In this document: positions 26,649-34,907 of the stretch, in pieces
Layout: each line of letters starts with the position of its first letter
How positions within the stretch are numbered: the stretch's first letter is position 1
The notes under the pieces: model-generated
What the model was told of the DNA's origin: nothing
The model's input: only the letters and a program-made list of their open reading frames with translations
Database searches by the model: none
Translations under genes and position numbers: made by a program
Source: Gluconacetobacter liquefaciens
GTDB lineage: Bacteria > Pseudomonadota > Alphaproteobacteria > Acetobacterales > Acetobacteraceae
Length of the DNA stretch: 64,000 nt
Direction of reading: 5' to 3'
Assembly (NCBI RefSeq): GCF_003350405.1
Contig: NZ_QQAW01000002.1
Span: 615,789 to 679,788 of the forward strand

Positions 26649-28439
26649 ATGCAAACCTATACACCACCCCTACGCGACATGAAGTTCGTGCTGACCGAAC
26701 TGCACGATTTCTCGCGGCTGACGGCGCTGGACGCATTTTCCGAAGTCGATGCCGACCTGGCGGAAACGGTGCTGGAGGAAGGCGGGAAATTCACCTCCGA
26801 GGTGCTGCTGCCGCTGAACATGTCGGGCGACCGCGAAGGATGCCGGCTGGAGAATGGCGTCGTCACGACGCCGCACGGGTTCCGCGACGCCTATCGGCAG
26901 TTCTGCGAAGGGGGCTGGTCGGCCCTCTCCGCGCCGCCGGAATATGGCGGGCAGGGACTGCCCGAGACGATCGGCATGATGCTGTCGGAGATGATCTGTG
27001 CGACCAACCTCTCCTTCGGGCTGTATCCGGGCCTGACCGGCGGCGCGATGGTGGCACTGCGCAAATATGGTTCCGAGGAGCTGAAGGCGCGCTACCTGCC
27101 CAAGATGATCAGCGGCGAGTGGTCAGGCAGCATGTGCCTGACCGAGGCGCATTGCGGCACCGATCTGGGCCTGCTGCGGACGAAGGCGGTGCCGCAGGAG
27201 GATGGAACCTATCGCCTGAGCGGGGCGAAGATCTTCATTTCGGCCGGCGAGCACGACCTGTCGGAGAACATCATCCATCTGGTGCTGGCGCGGCTGGCGG
27301 ATGCGCCCGCCGGGATCAAGGGGATCAGCCTGTTCCTCGTGCCGAAATTCCTGTTGCGCGACGACGGCACGCCGGGCGAGCGCAATGGCGTGCTGTGCAC
27401 GGGCATCGAGCACAAGATGGGCATCAAGGCCTCCGCGACCTGCCAACTGGCGTTCGAAGACGCGAAAGGCTGGCTGGTCGGCGCCCCGCACAAGGGGATG
27501 CAGGCGATGTTCGCCATGATGAATGCCGAGCGGCTCGGCGTGGGCATCCAGGGGCTGGGGATCGCGGAGGTCGCGTACCAGAGCGCGGTGGCCTATGCGA
27601 AGGAACGCTTGCAGGGGCGGTCGCTCGCGGGGGCGAAATATCCGGCGCTGCCGGCCGACCCGATCGTGGTGCATCCCGACGTGCGGCGCATGCTCATGAC
27701 CATGCGCGTCAACGCCGAAGGCTGCCGGGCGCTGGGGGCGTGGGTGGCGATGACGCTGGATGTGGCGGAGCATGGCGCGGGTGAACGCGAGCGCCGCGAT
27801 GCCGAGGATTTCGTGGCGCTGATGACCCCGGTGGTCAAGGCGATGTTCACCGATCTGGGGTTCGAATCGGCCAATCTGGCGATGCAGACCTATGGCGGAC
27901 ACGGCTATATCGCCGACCACGGGGTGGAGCAGTTCGTACGGGATTCGCGTATTGCGATGATCTACGAAGGCACAAACGGGATTCAGGCGCTCGATCTCGT
28001 GGGGCGCAAGCTGCCGCCGCATATGGGGCGCAATCTGCGTGGGCTTTTCCACCCCATCGCGGCCTTCATCGCGGAGAACAAGGAGAATCCGCTGCTGGGC
28101 GAGATGGTCACCGGGCTGGAACGCGCGTTCGGCGCGCTGCAACTGGCAACCGGGCAGATCGCCGAGCGCGGGATGAAGGACCCGGAGGAAGCCGGTGCCG
28201 CCGCGACGGATTATCTGCGGTTGATCGGGCTGGTCTCGCTGGCCTATCTCTGGGCACGTACGGTGGCGATCGCCGTGCCGAAATCTTTCGCCGCCGGGCC
28301 GGACCAGGCGTTCTATAGCACCAAGATCGCTTCGGCCCGCTTCTTCTACGATCGTGTTCTTCCCGAATCGGCATCGCTTTATCTGAAGATCAAGGCGGGC
28401 AAGGCGTCGATGATGGCGCTGGCCGACGACGCGTTCTGA
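26649..28439 (+). CDS. fadE: Acyl-CoA dehydrogenase with C-terminal extension
   Basis: 596 residues, longer than the ~380 of simple dehydrogenases, with the extra C-terminal domain (from ~residue 470) seen in many proteobacterial enzymes. FAD/substrate motifs MCLTEAHCGTDLGLLRTKA and GTYRLSGAKIFISAGEH are present. The catalytic base is E440 in AMIYEGTNGIQALDLVG. It introduces the first double bond of beta-oxidation and passes electrons to EtfBA. ATG 26649 is preceded by AAGGGGAGCCAG and lies 19 nt after fadB, so it is in the fadAB operon. The symbol is functional; it is not the E. coli FadE architecture. Confidence 0.9.
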   Translation: MQTYTPPLRDMKFVLTELHDFSRLTALDAFSEVDADLAETVLEEGGKFTSEVLLPLNMSGDREGCRLENGVVTTPHGFRDAYRQFCEGGWSALSAPPEYGGQGLPETIGMMLSEMICATNLSFGLYPGLTGGAMVALRKYGSEELKARYLPKMISGEWSGSMCLTEAHCGTDLGLLRTKAVPQEDGTYRLSGAKIFISAGEHDLSENIIHLVLARLADAPAGIKGISLFLVPKFLLRDDGTPGERNGVLCTGIEHKMGIKASATCQLAFEDAKGWLVGAPHKGMQAMFAMMNAERLGVGIQGLGIAEVAYQSAVAYAKERLQGRSLAGAKYPALPADPIVVHPDVRRMLMTMRVNAEGCRALGAWVAMTLDVAEHGAGERERRDAEDFVALMTPVVKAMFTDLGFESANLAMQTYGGHGYIADHGVEQFVRDSRIAMIYEGTNGIQALDLVGRKLPPHMGRNLRGLFHPIAAFIAENKENPLLGEMVTGLERAFGALQLATGQIAERGMKDPEEAGAAATDYLRLIGLVSLAYLWARTVAIAVPKSFAAGPDQAFYSTKIASARFFYDRVLPESASLYLKIKAGKASMMALADDAF

Positions 28440-28446
28440 CAGGACT

Positions 28447-28478
28447 GTCGTTCCACTTCCCAAGGGGCGTGGAACGAC
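28447..28478. other. Intercistronic hairpin between fadE and the thioesterase gene
   Basis: GTCGTTCCAC and GTGGAACGAC form a perfect 10-bp stem with a 12-nt loop. No U-run follows. It could stabilise the upstream message or lower downstream expression. Confidence 0.5.
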
Positions 28479-28515
28479 GTCTCATGCCGGATCTGTCCGC
28501 TGTCTGGAGAAGAAT

Positions 28516-29001
28516 ATGATGGTCCATGTGTCTCAAACGCCGCCGGTGGGCTTTCGTCCGCTGCCCGTGCTCAACGAAACCGGCTTCGACGCGATCATCG
28601 GCGGGTTTGATGTGGCGGAGGCGGATGGGCAATTGCTGGCCGGTTTCAGGGTGGAACCCCGGCATTGCAATCATGCGGGGACATGCCATGGGGGCATGAT
28701 CGCCACCGTTTTCGACGGGTATATGGCCATGGCGGCGATGTTCGAGCACGACCTTCAGGTGCCGATCCTGCCGACCATGTCGCTCTCTGTCGATTTCCTG
28801 GCGCCGGGGCTGCCCGACGACTGGATCGGGTTCAGTGCCGACGTGCTGCGGGTGACGCGCAGTGCCGTCTTTGTCCAGGGCCTGGCGCGGGTGAAGGGCA
28901 AGCCGATCGCCCGGGCAAGCGGTGTCTATAAACGGCCGGCGCCCGACCCCGAGATCCGGCTGGATACCGGAAAGCTGCTGCGGAGCTTCATGCGAGGCTG
29001 A
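28516..29001 (+). CDS. PaaI/hotdog-fold acyl-CoA thioesterase
   Basis: 161 residues with the hotdog (4HBT) signature NHAGTCHGGMIATVFD, followed by LPTMSLSVDFLAPG. This family hydrolyses acyl- or aryl-CoA thioesters in the cytoplasm. Here it lies 76 nt after fadE and probably removes dead-end acyl-CoAs or releases CoA during fatty-acid breakdown; this role is inferred from the operon. The start may be either of two adjacent ATG codons at 28516 and 28519. Confidence 0.8.
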   Translation: MMVHVSQTPPVGFRPLPVLNETGFDAIIGGFDVAEADGQLLAGFRVEPRHCNHAGTCHGGMIATVFDGYMAMAAMFEHDLQVPILPTMSLSVDFLAPGLPDDWIGFSADVLRVTRSAVFVQGLARVKGKPIARASGVYKRPAPDPEIRLDTGKLLRSFMRG

Positions 29002-29166
29002 TGCTGCCCTGCGTCCCTTGCCGCGCCTGGCAATTCCTGTCGCGGATATCCGGGTTGCGCGCTTGGGTGGCGTCTGCCAGGCGTTTTTATGTTTCACACT
29101 CATTTCCCGTTCATTCCGAACCGGGGCGGCGCTGGTGCGCGCCCATGATGGAAGGGCGACGGGTTC

Positions 29167-29189
29167 GGATACCGCATGTGGCGGTATCC
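29167..29189. other. Hairpin upstream of the chalcone-isomerase-like gene
   Basis: GGATACCGC and GCGGTATCC form a perfect 9-bp stem with a 5-nt loop, ending 23 nt before the start codon and about 10 nt before the ribosome-binding site. Confidence 0.4.
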
Positions 29190-29212
29190 GGCATCATGTG
29201 GAGGATCGCGTT

Positions 29213-29806
29213 ATGTCTGGATTACGCAGGTCGTCATTCCGTATCAGCCTGGCCCTGGCGGCAGGGTTGATGGTTGCATCGTCCGCCGGTCATGCGGATA
29301 CGAAGATCGGGGGGGCCGTCTTCCCTGACGATCTGAAGATCGGCGGCACGTCGCTGAAGCTCAATGGCGTGGGTGTTCGTGTCTTCTATCATCTGGTCGA
29401 TGGCTACGCGACCGGGCTGTATGTCGTCTCGCCGAGCCGGGACGAAAAGGCGCTTGCCGACGGCCCGAATCCGAAAGTCCTCTATACCGAGTTCCTTCAC
29501 GACGCTTCTCTGGAGCGGGTAAAGGGCGAGTATGAGTCGATTCATGCGCATTATTGTAAGCTTTATGCGTGCAACGCGCAGAACGAGGCCTCCTTCGCCG
29601 CGCTTACCGCGCATCTGGCAGCCGCGAAGAGGGGAGAGGCCCAACTCATCCTCGTCACGGATCAGGGGGTCAGCATGCAGCGCAATGGCGCCGTGGTGGC
29701 ATCCATCAATGACCCGGATTTCGGCAAGGGGCTTGTTCAGTCGCTGCTGAGCGAGGCGGCACCGACCGACGGGTTCCGAAGGGGGTTGCTGGGGAATGCG
29801 AATTGA
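29213..29806 (+). CDS. Exported chalcone isomerase-like protein
   Basis: 197 residues from ATG 29213, behind GGAGGA. It has a signal peptide ending SSAGHA. The mature part (DDLKIGGTSLKLNGVGVRVFYHLVDGYATGLYV, seen across ~35-70) is the bacterial chalcone isomerase-like fold, with VLYTEFLHDASLERVKGEY and a C-terminal VQSLLSEA. Bacterial members are not flavonoid enzymes; several bind fatty acids, which would fit the surrounding fad genes, but this is inference. It may be transcribed on its own after a 210-nt gap. Confidence 0.7.
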   Translation: MSGLRRSSFRISLALAAGLMVASSAGHADTKIGGAVFPDDLKIGGTSLKLNGVGVRVFYHLVDGYATGLYVVSPSRDEKALADGPNPKVLYTEFLHDASLERVKGEYESIHAHYCKLYACNAQNEASFAALTAHLAAAKRGEAQLILVTDQGVSMQRNGAVVASINDPDFGKGLVQSLLSEAAPTDGFRRGLLGNAN

Positions 29807-29872
29807 GAAGAAACGCTTCTCTTCCTGAAGAAAAAGAAGAAAAAAGGCTTGTATTCGTTCAGGGGCATCATG

Positions 29873-30033
29873 CGCGTTCCCCGCACAAGGTTCCTGAGAG
29901 CCTGACCGCAAATGCGCCCTGGTGGCGATCCGGCGTGTGTTTCCTGCGCTCCGCTCCGATGCTCGGAAACACACGCCGGACGCAGCCCTGGTGAGCCGTT
30001 CTCGCTCACCAGACCGCATTTTCGGTCAGGCTC
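29873..30033 (+). repeat. Structured intergenic repeat, copy 2
   Basis: Outer arms GAGCCTGACCGCAAATGCG (29898-29916) and its complement at 30015-30033 match at 18 of 19 positions. Inside are a perfect 13-bp pair, GGCGTGTGTTTCC (29932-29944) with GGAAACACACGCC (29965-29977), and a perfect 9-bp pair, CTGGTGAGC (29988-29996) with GCTCACCAG (30004-30012). The core is the inverse of copy 1, and GGTGGCGATCCGGCG is shared with copy 3. The tail faces the 3' end of the plus-strand gene ending at 29806. It lies between that gene and the convergent TetR gene and fills most of the gap 29807-30058. Confidence 0.8.
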
Positions 30034-30058
30034 CGGGCGAATACGACCGCTGCCGCTT

Positions 30059-30832
30059 TCATATCTCCGAAGAGACAGGCGCATCTGTTCCACGCGCCGG
30101 CCGTGAACGCCGCATGGGTGCGGCGGAGCGGCTGCGCGGGCGAGGGGAGGCGATCATGTCGGCCTCTGATTCGGCTTGGTGTTTGAAGATCGTGAAGATC
30201 TGGTGTGCGATCTGATCGTGGGACATGCGGCCGCTGCGGTACCAGTCGTTCGCCGTGTTGAGGGCACGCAGAAGCAGGATACGATAGATGTCGCGGTCGA
30301 TCGTCGCGGGGAGCGGCAGATCGTCGATGATGTTGCGGAAGATCGATTCGAATTCGTCGCGCTTCTTGACCAGCGCATCGCGCACGTCCGGTGGTGCCGA
30401 GACGATACTGTTCATCATCGGCAGGGTGATCGAGGTGAGGCTGAGCTGGATATCCAGCAATTCCGTGCAGGCGGCCTCCAGCCGGGCCCATGGCGCGGTG
30501 TGGGGCGCGATGGCCGAGAAGATCCTGCTGGCTGCCGCGTCGAGCGCGCGATTATGGATCTCGACGAACAGCGATTCCTTCGACTCGATATGGTAATAGA
30601 GCGACCCCGCCATCATCCCTGCTGCATCGGCGATCTGGCGGATCGAGGTGGCCTTGTAGCCGCGTTCGGCGAAAAGCTGCGCGGCGGCTTCGAGGATTTC
30701 CTGTCGTCGTTCGGCCTGGGCGCCGGCTTCATCGCTATTGGGGCTGAAGGGAAGCGCGCGCATGGCGGAGAGAATGGCACCGCCGGCTTGTGCACGGGTT
30801 TTTCTGTTCGGTGGCGTGCGCGATGACGTCAT
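30059..30832 (-). CDS. TetR/AcrR-family transcriptional regulator
   Basis: 257 residues. An N-terminal helix-turn-helix spans about residues 43-90: ILEAAAQLFAERGYKATSIR, then QIADAAGMMAGSLYYHIESK. The C-terminal ligand domain is all-helical, and the last ~30 residues are Arg/Pro-rich and unstructured-looking. ATG 30832 is used; ATG codons further in (MRALPF) are possible. It is divergent from the flavin oxidoreductase gene, and the best copy of a 14-bp palindrome, CTAACAAATGTTAG, lies in the shared intergenic region. The same motif recurs near the fad and etf genes, so it likely represses fatty-acid degradation until acyl-CoA or a fatty acid binds. Confidence 0.85.
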   Translation of the reverse strand: MTSSRTPPNRKTRAQAGGAILSAMRALPFSPNSDEAGAQAERRQEILEAAAQLFAERGYKATSIRQIADAAGMMAGSLYYHIESKESLFVEIHNRALDAAASRIFSAIAPHTAPWARLEAACTELLDIQLSLTSITLPMMNSIVSAPPDVRDALVKKRDEFESIFRNIIDDLPLPATIDRDIYRILLLRALNTANDWYRSGRMSHDQIAHQIFTIFKHQAESEADMIASPRPRSRSAAPMRRSRPARGTDAPVSSEI

Positions 30833-31015
30833 GCTCGGTCGCTTCCAGACTTTCTTCGTTCCAGCCTATCGGCCCTGTTTCCGGAAGACTACAGGATTCC
30901 ATGGGATATTTGTCATTTTCCGTTGGCTTCATAAGGTTTTGTGCCCTCAACCATCCGTGATGGAAAGGATTGCGTTTGCGTCTCGACGACGGTCGGCCGG
31001 TAGCGTAGTGGTGGG

Positions 31016-31029
31016 CTAACAAATGTTAG
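31016..31029 (+). promoter_or_regulatory. Candidate TetR-type operator between regulator and oxidoreductase genes
   Basis: CTAACAAATGTTAG has perfect 6-bp arms around two As. It is 55 bp upstream of the oxidoreductase start and 183 bp upstream of the TetR start. Confidence 0.65.
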
Positions 31030-31084
31030 AATTTCTTGCCGCGACTGCCGCAGCGTCACGGGCAGGAGCGGCCGGGAGGGCGCC

Positions 31085-32062
31085 ATGTCTATGCCGATAT
31101 CCTTGCTGGGCAGGCTGGCATTGCCGGCTATCGTCGCGCCCATGTTTCTTGTCTCGACGGTCGAACTCGTGCTGGCCTGTTGCCGGGCCGGGGTCGTGGG
31201 GTCGTTTCCTTCGCTCAATGCGCGGCCGGCATCGGTTCTGGAAGACTGGCTGCGCCGCCTGACATCGTCCCTGACTGCCGAGGATGCACCCTTCGCCGTC
31301 AATCTGATCGTCCATCGCAGCAATGCCCGATTGGAGGAGGACCTGGCGCTGGTGGTGAAATACCGGGTGCCCGTCGTCATCACGTCGCTCGGGGCCCGGC
31401 CGGAGGTGAATGATGCGGTCCACGCCTATGGCGGTATCGTCCTGCATGATGTGACCACCGATGCGTTCGCGCGCAAGGCGGTGGCGCGCGGGGCGGACGG
31501 GCTGATCGCGGTGGCCGCCGGGGCAGGGGGGCATGCGGGCACGCAATCGCCCTTCGCGCTGGTGCAGGAAATCAGGGCGTGGTTCGACGGGCCGCTCGCG
31601 CTCTCCGGTGCCATCGCCAGCGGCCAGGCGATCGTCGCGGCCAGGGCGCTTGGGGCCGATCTGGCCTATATCGGCTCGGCCTTCATCGCAACGGAAGAAG
31701 CTGCGGCCGATCCGCGCTACAAGCAGATGGTCGTGGAGTCGTCGGCTGAAGACATCGTTTATTCCAATCTGTTTACCGGCGTGCACGGCAATTATCTGGC
31801 TGCAAGCATTCGTGCGGCCGGCCTGGACCCCGCGGACCTCGCCTTGTCCGATCCGTCGCGGATGGATGTATCGACCTTCTCCGGCGGGACGAAAGCGTGG
31901 CGGGATATCTGGGGGGCAGGGCAGGGGATCGGGGCTGTCGATGCCGTGGTGCCGGCCGCAGAATTGATTGCACGCCTGCAGCAGGAATATCGCGACACGC
32001 TCTCCCTTCTGGCGGAAGAAAGCCGTTTGCTGAACGGGGATGATCCGAACCCCGGCGGATAG
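31085..32062 (+). CDS. Nitronate monooxygenase / 2-nitropropane dioxygenase-like FMN oxidoreductase
   Basis: 325 residues with a TIM-barrel FMN-binding layout. The N terminus LPAIVAPMFLVSTVELVLAC matches the substrate/FMN strand; GLIAVAAGAGGHAGTQSPFA, GPLALSGAIASGQAIVAARA and LAYIGSAFIATEEA are the phosphate-binding loops typical of the family. Members oxidise nitronates or act as enoyl-reductase-like flavoproteins. Being divergent from the TetR gene and sharing its candidate operator, it may belong to fatty-acid metabolism rather than nitroalkane detoxification; the substrate is uncertain. Confidence 0.85.
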   Translation: MSMPISLLGRLALPAIVAPMFLVSTVELVLACCRAGVVGSFPSLNARPASVLEDWLRRLTSSLTAEDAPFAVNLIVHRSNARLEEDLALVVKYRVPVVITSLGARPEVNDAVHAYGGIVLHDVTTDAFARKAVARGADGLIAVAAGAGGHAGTQSPFALVQEIRAWFDGPLALSGAIASGQAIVAARALGADLAYIGSAFIATEEAAADPRYKQMVVESSAEDIVYSNLFTGVHGNYLAASIRAAGLDPADLALSDPSRMDVSTFSGGTKAWRDIWGAGQGIGAVDAVVPAAELIARLQQEYRDTLSLLAEESRLLNGDDPNPGG

Positions 32063-32221
32063 GAGGCACGCGTTGCGATTGTGATGTCCGTTGTGGCCGG
32101 CTGGGGCGTTTCGCATCGTGCCGGCATCGGGTATCTCGAATGTGCGAAAAATTTCCCGTTCTCTTTTTTCGAGAGAGAACAGGACCATATCCTGATCGAT
32201 ATCATCTGAAAGGTGGCTGAA

Positions 32222-32431
32222 ATGTCGTTTTCCATCAACTCGACCGTTCGTGAGATCCTGGCCGACGAGCAGGCCAAAGGGGTGGTCGAGAGCGTGCTTC
32301 CCGGCTTTTCCAAGCACCCGCAGATCGGGATGGCCAAGGGCCTGTCATTGAAGACGCTGGCGAAATTCTCGGGTGGCGTGATGACGGACGAGGTTCTGGC
32401 AAAGATCGATACAGGTTTGAAAGCACTGTAG
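32222..32431 (+). CDS. Small single-domain protein of unknown function
   Basis: 69 residues from ATG 32222 behind AAGGTGG. Sequence features are STVREILADEQAKGVVESVL, then PGFSKHPQIGMAKGLSLKTL and a short helix ending in DTGLKAL. From memory this resembles a C-terminal domain attached to some secreted or cytoplasmic hydrolases in other bacteria, here alone. Predicted helical, cytoplasmic, no signal. Function not assigned. Confidence 0.65.
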   Translation: MSFSINSTVREILADEQAKGVVESVLPGFSKHPQIGMAKGLSLKTLAKFSGGVMTDEVLAKIDTGLKAL

Positions 32432-32513
32432 AGACTGGTATCTGATCGGGTGGCTGACCGGCCGGACTGGCGTTCGTCCGGCCTGTGTGCAGGCCCGAAA
32501 GGATCGGATCGTT

Positions 32514-33935
32514 GTGACTTCCCCGGTGATCGTCTGGTTTCGACAGGATTTCCGCCAGGCGGATAATGCGGCGCTGACAGCGGCGGTGAAGACCGGGGCG
32601 CCCATATTCTGCGTTCACATTCTGGACGAGGCGGTGAAGCAGGACGCGGCGCGCTGGTGGCTGGGGCGGGCGCTGGACCTGTTCGATGCCGATCTGCGGC
32701 AGGCTGGCGGGGCTTTGCATGTGTTTCGCGGGCCGGCGATCCGGGTTCTGCCGGCGCTGGTCGCGGCGACCAGCGCGCGGGCGGTGTTCTGGAACCGGCG
32801 CTATGACCCCGATGGACGGGAGACGGATACGCGGCTGAAGGCGCTGCTGAAGGAGGGCGGAACCTCCGTGCAGAGCTTTCCCGGCGCGCTGTTGCATGAA
32901 CCATGGACGATCCGCACCCGGGCGGGCCAACCTTATCATGTCTTCGGCGCGTATTGGCGCGCGGCCTGCCAGGCGGGGCATGAACGGCCGCCGCTTCCGG
33001 CGCCGGTGAAGATTGCCTTTGCCACGTCGGACCGGTCCGGCTTGCCGCCGATGATCGAGGCCGGAGCGATCGGGCGGGAAATGAGCGCCACCGGCTGGAC
33101 GGACGGGCTGGCGGACATGTGGCAGCCTGACGAGGCATCGGCGCAGGAGACGCTGGCACAGTTTCTGGACGGGTCGCTGGATGACTATGCGCGGGATCGG
33201 GACTTCCCTGCGCGGCCGGCAACCTCCGGCCTCTCGCCCTTTTTGCGCTGGGGCCATATCACGCCCGCGCAGGTGCGGCAGGCAGCTGCGGCGCAGCCGG
33301 CATCGGGTGGGCTTGCAAAATTCATGGCCGAACTGGGCTGGCGGGAATTCGCGTGGTCGGTGCTGTTTGCGCAGCCCGATCTGGCATCGCGTAATCTGCG
33401 CCCTGAATTCGACGCCATGCCATGGCGAAAGGATCCGGATGCCGTGCGGGCATGGCAGCGCGGGCGCACCGGTTATCCGCTGGTGGATGCCGGGATGCGC
33501 CAGTTATGGCGAACGGGGTGGATGCACAACCGCGTCCGCATGGTGGTGGCGTCGTTCCTGGTGAAACATCTGCTGATCGACTGGCGGGAAGGCGAACGCT
33601 GGTTCGCCCATACGCTGGTTGATTACGACCCGGCCAGCAACGGCATGAACTGGCAATGGGTCGCCGGAACCGGGGTGGAGGCCGCGCCCTTCTTCCGGAT
33701 GATGAATCCGTTGATCCAGTCCCGCAAATTCGACCCGTCCGGCGCCTATATCCGGGAATGGGTGCCGGAACTGGCCAGGCTGCCCGATGCGCAGATCCAC
33801 ACGCCGTGGCTGGCGGGCGGCGTCTCGGGCTATCCGGCGCCCATCGTGGTGCATGAGGCGGCGCGGGAGCGGGCCTTGTCCGCCTGGCGCGCGTTGCGCG
33901 GCACGGCGGAAGGGGGCGGCGATAACAGCGGTTAG
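32514..33935 (+). CDS. phr: Deoxyribodipyrimidine photolyase
   Basis: About 473 residues. The start is taken as GTG 32514 behind AAGGA; GTG 32487 is possible. The N-terminal antenna domain begins PVIVWFRQDFRQADNAAL. The C-terminal FAD domain has FLRWGHITPAQVRQA, LGWREFAWSVLF, GRTGYPLVDAGMRQLWRTGW, MHNRVRMVVASFLVKHLLID and the strongly conserved region DYDPASNGMNWQWVAGTG. It repairs cyclobutane pyrimidine dimers in UV-damaged DNA using light and FADH-. No operon partner is evident. Confidence 0.93.
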   Translation: MTSPVIVWFRQDFRQADNAALTAAVKTGAPIFCVHILDEAVKQDAARWWLGRALDLFDADLRQAGGALHVFRGPAIRVLPALVAATSARAVFWNRRYDPDGRETDTRLKALLKEGGTSVQSFPGALLHEPWTIRTRAGQPYHVFGAYWRAACQAGHERPPLPAPVKIAFATSDRSGLPPMIEAGAIGREMSATGWTDGLADMWQPDEASAQETLAQFLDGSLDDYARDRDFPARPATSGLSPFLRWGHITPAQVRQAAAAQPASGGLAKFMAELGWREFAWSVLFAQPDLASRNLRPEFDAMPWRKDPDAVRAWQRGRTGYPLVDAGMRQLWRTGWMHNRVRMVVASFLVKHLLIDWREGERWFAHTLVDYDPASNGMNWQWVAGTGVEAAPFFRMMNPLIQSRKFDPSGAYIREWVPELARLPDAQIHTPWLAGGVSGYPAPIVVHEAARERALSAWRALRGTAEGGGDNSG

Positions 33936-34852
33936 GGTGCGGCGGCGGCGCCCTGCTCCGTCAGGCGGCGGCGGGCAAGGCGGCAGGCTGCCAGATCCCA
34001 CGCCGCGCAGCCGACCGATTTGAACAGGACCGGTATTTCGGGCGGCGGTGGGGTGTCGATCGCCGTGGCCAGGGGAAAGACGTTCTGCCAGTCTACGCCG
34101 GCCTGGATCAGGTCGCCGGCTTCGGAAGGCGCGCCGATCGGGTCGTCGACGAAAAGCCGGCTGTTCAGGACCAGATTCGGACCGATTTCGATCATTTCCG
34201 GACGGTAGGCGCCGACGCCGATGACCAGGCGCCCGGCACGGGGGGCGGCGTCATAGACGATATCGCGGCTGCTGGTGGTGGTGATGACGATATCGGCCGC
34301 CTCGGCATCGCCCGGGGTTTCGGGGCGGACATAGTGGCCTGTCGGGTCCAGCGTGGCGCAGAGGGCGGTCACCCCTGCCGGTCTGCGGCCGCGCACGCTG
34401 ATGACGGCTTCGGGATGCAAGGTTCGCAGCGCGTTGACATGGCCCCTGGCCTGGGTGCCGGTGCCGATGATCAGGACATGGCGTGGTGGGCTATGGTGCA
34501 GCATGCGGATGGCCAGCATCGACATCGCAGCGGTGCGGCGCCCTGTGGTCTCCGGCCCGTCGAGAGTGAACAGGAAGGTGCCGTCACGCGCATCGCAGCA
34601 TGTCACCTGCCCCTGGATGACGGGCAGCGCCTTGTTGCCGTGAAAGATCGTGATCAGCTTGGTCGCCATGATGTCGTTGGCGACGGAGGGCATGCAAAGC
34701 AGGTGGCCGCCGGCATCAGCCGTGTCGACGACCATCCGTTCGGGCGACAGGATGCTGCCGGCGGCATAATCGCGCACGACATCCTGCAGGGTATCGACCA
34801 GTTCGGGGAAGGGAAGAAGGCTGGCGGTCTGCCCGGCGGTGAAAATCTGCAT
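33932..34852 (-). CDS. Ornithine cyclodeaminase / mu-crystallin family reductase
   Basis: 306 residues from ATG 34852. It has an N-terminal dimer domain (MQIFTAGQTASLLPFPELV) and an NAD(P)-binding Rossmann domain with VLIIGTGTQARGHVNALR; the family loop VTCCDARDGTFLFTLDGPE is intact. Members include ornithine cyclodeaminase and ketimine (delta-1-piperideine-2-carboxylate) reductases, and sequence alone does not choose between them. The stop overlaps the photolyase end by 4 nt in a convergent arrangement. It lies 55 nt downstream of the deaminase gene on the same strand and is probably co-transcribed. Confidence 0.85.
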   Translation of the reverse strand: MQIFTAGQTASLLPFPELVDTLQDVVRDYAAGSILSPERMVVDTADAGGHLLCMPSVANDIMATKLITIFHGNKALPVIQGQVTCCDARDGTFLFTLDGPETTGRRTAAMSMLAIRMLHHSPPRHVLIIGTGTQARGHVNALRTLHPEAVISVRGRRPAGVTALCATLDPTGHYVRPETPGDAEAADIVITTTSSRDIVYDAAPRAGRLVIGVGAYRPEMIEIGPNLVLNSRLFVDDPIGAPSEAGDLIQAGVDWQNVFPLATAIDTPPPPEIPVLFKSVGCAAWDLAACRLARRRLTEQGAAAAP

Positions 34853-34907
34853 TGGAGCCCCTTGATCGTTACGGAGAGAAAATATCCCGCCGTAACGATG
34901 CAGGCAA

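Noticed and set aside
24212..28463. Very long minus-strand frames opposite fadB and fadE
   Set aside because: They mirror confidently assigned genes on the plus strand, with Arg/His-rich composition and no domains.
32150..32180. GTTCTCT...AGAGAGAAC hairpin as a terminator for the flavin oxidoreductase gene
   Set aside because: It is not followed by a U-run and the loop is long; support is too weak.
33923..33936. ATAACAGCGGTTAG resembles the TetR-type operator (10 of 14)
   Set aside because: It overlaps the end of the photolyase gene between convergent stops, where no promoter is expected. It shows the level of chance matches to the motif.
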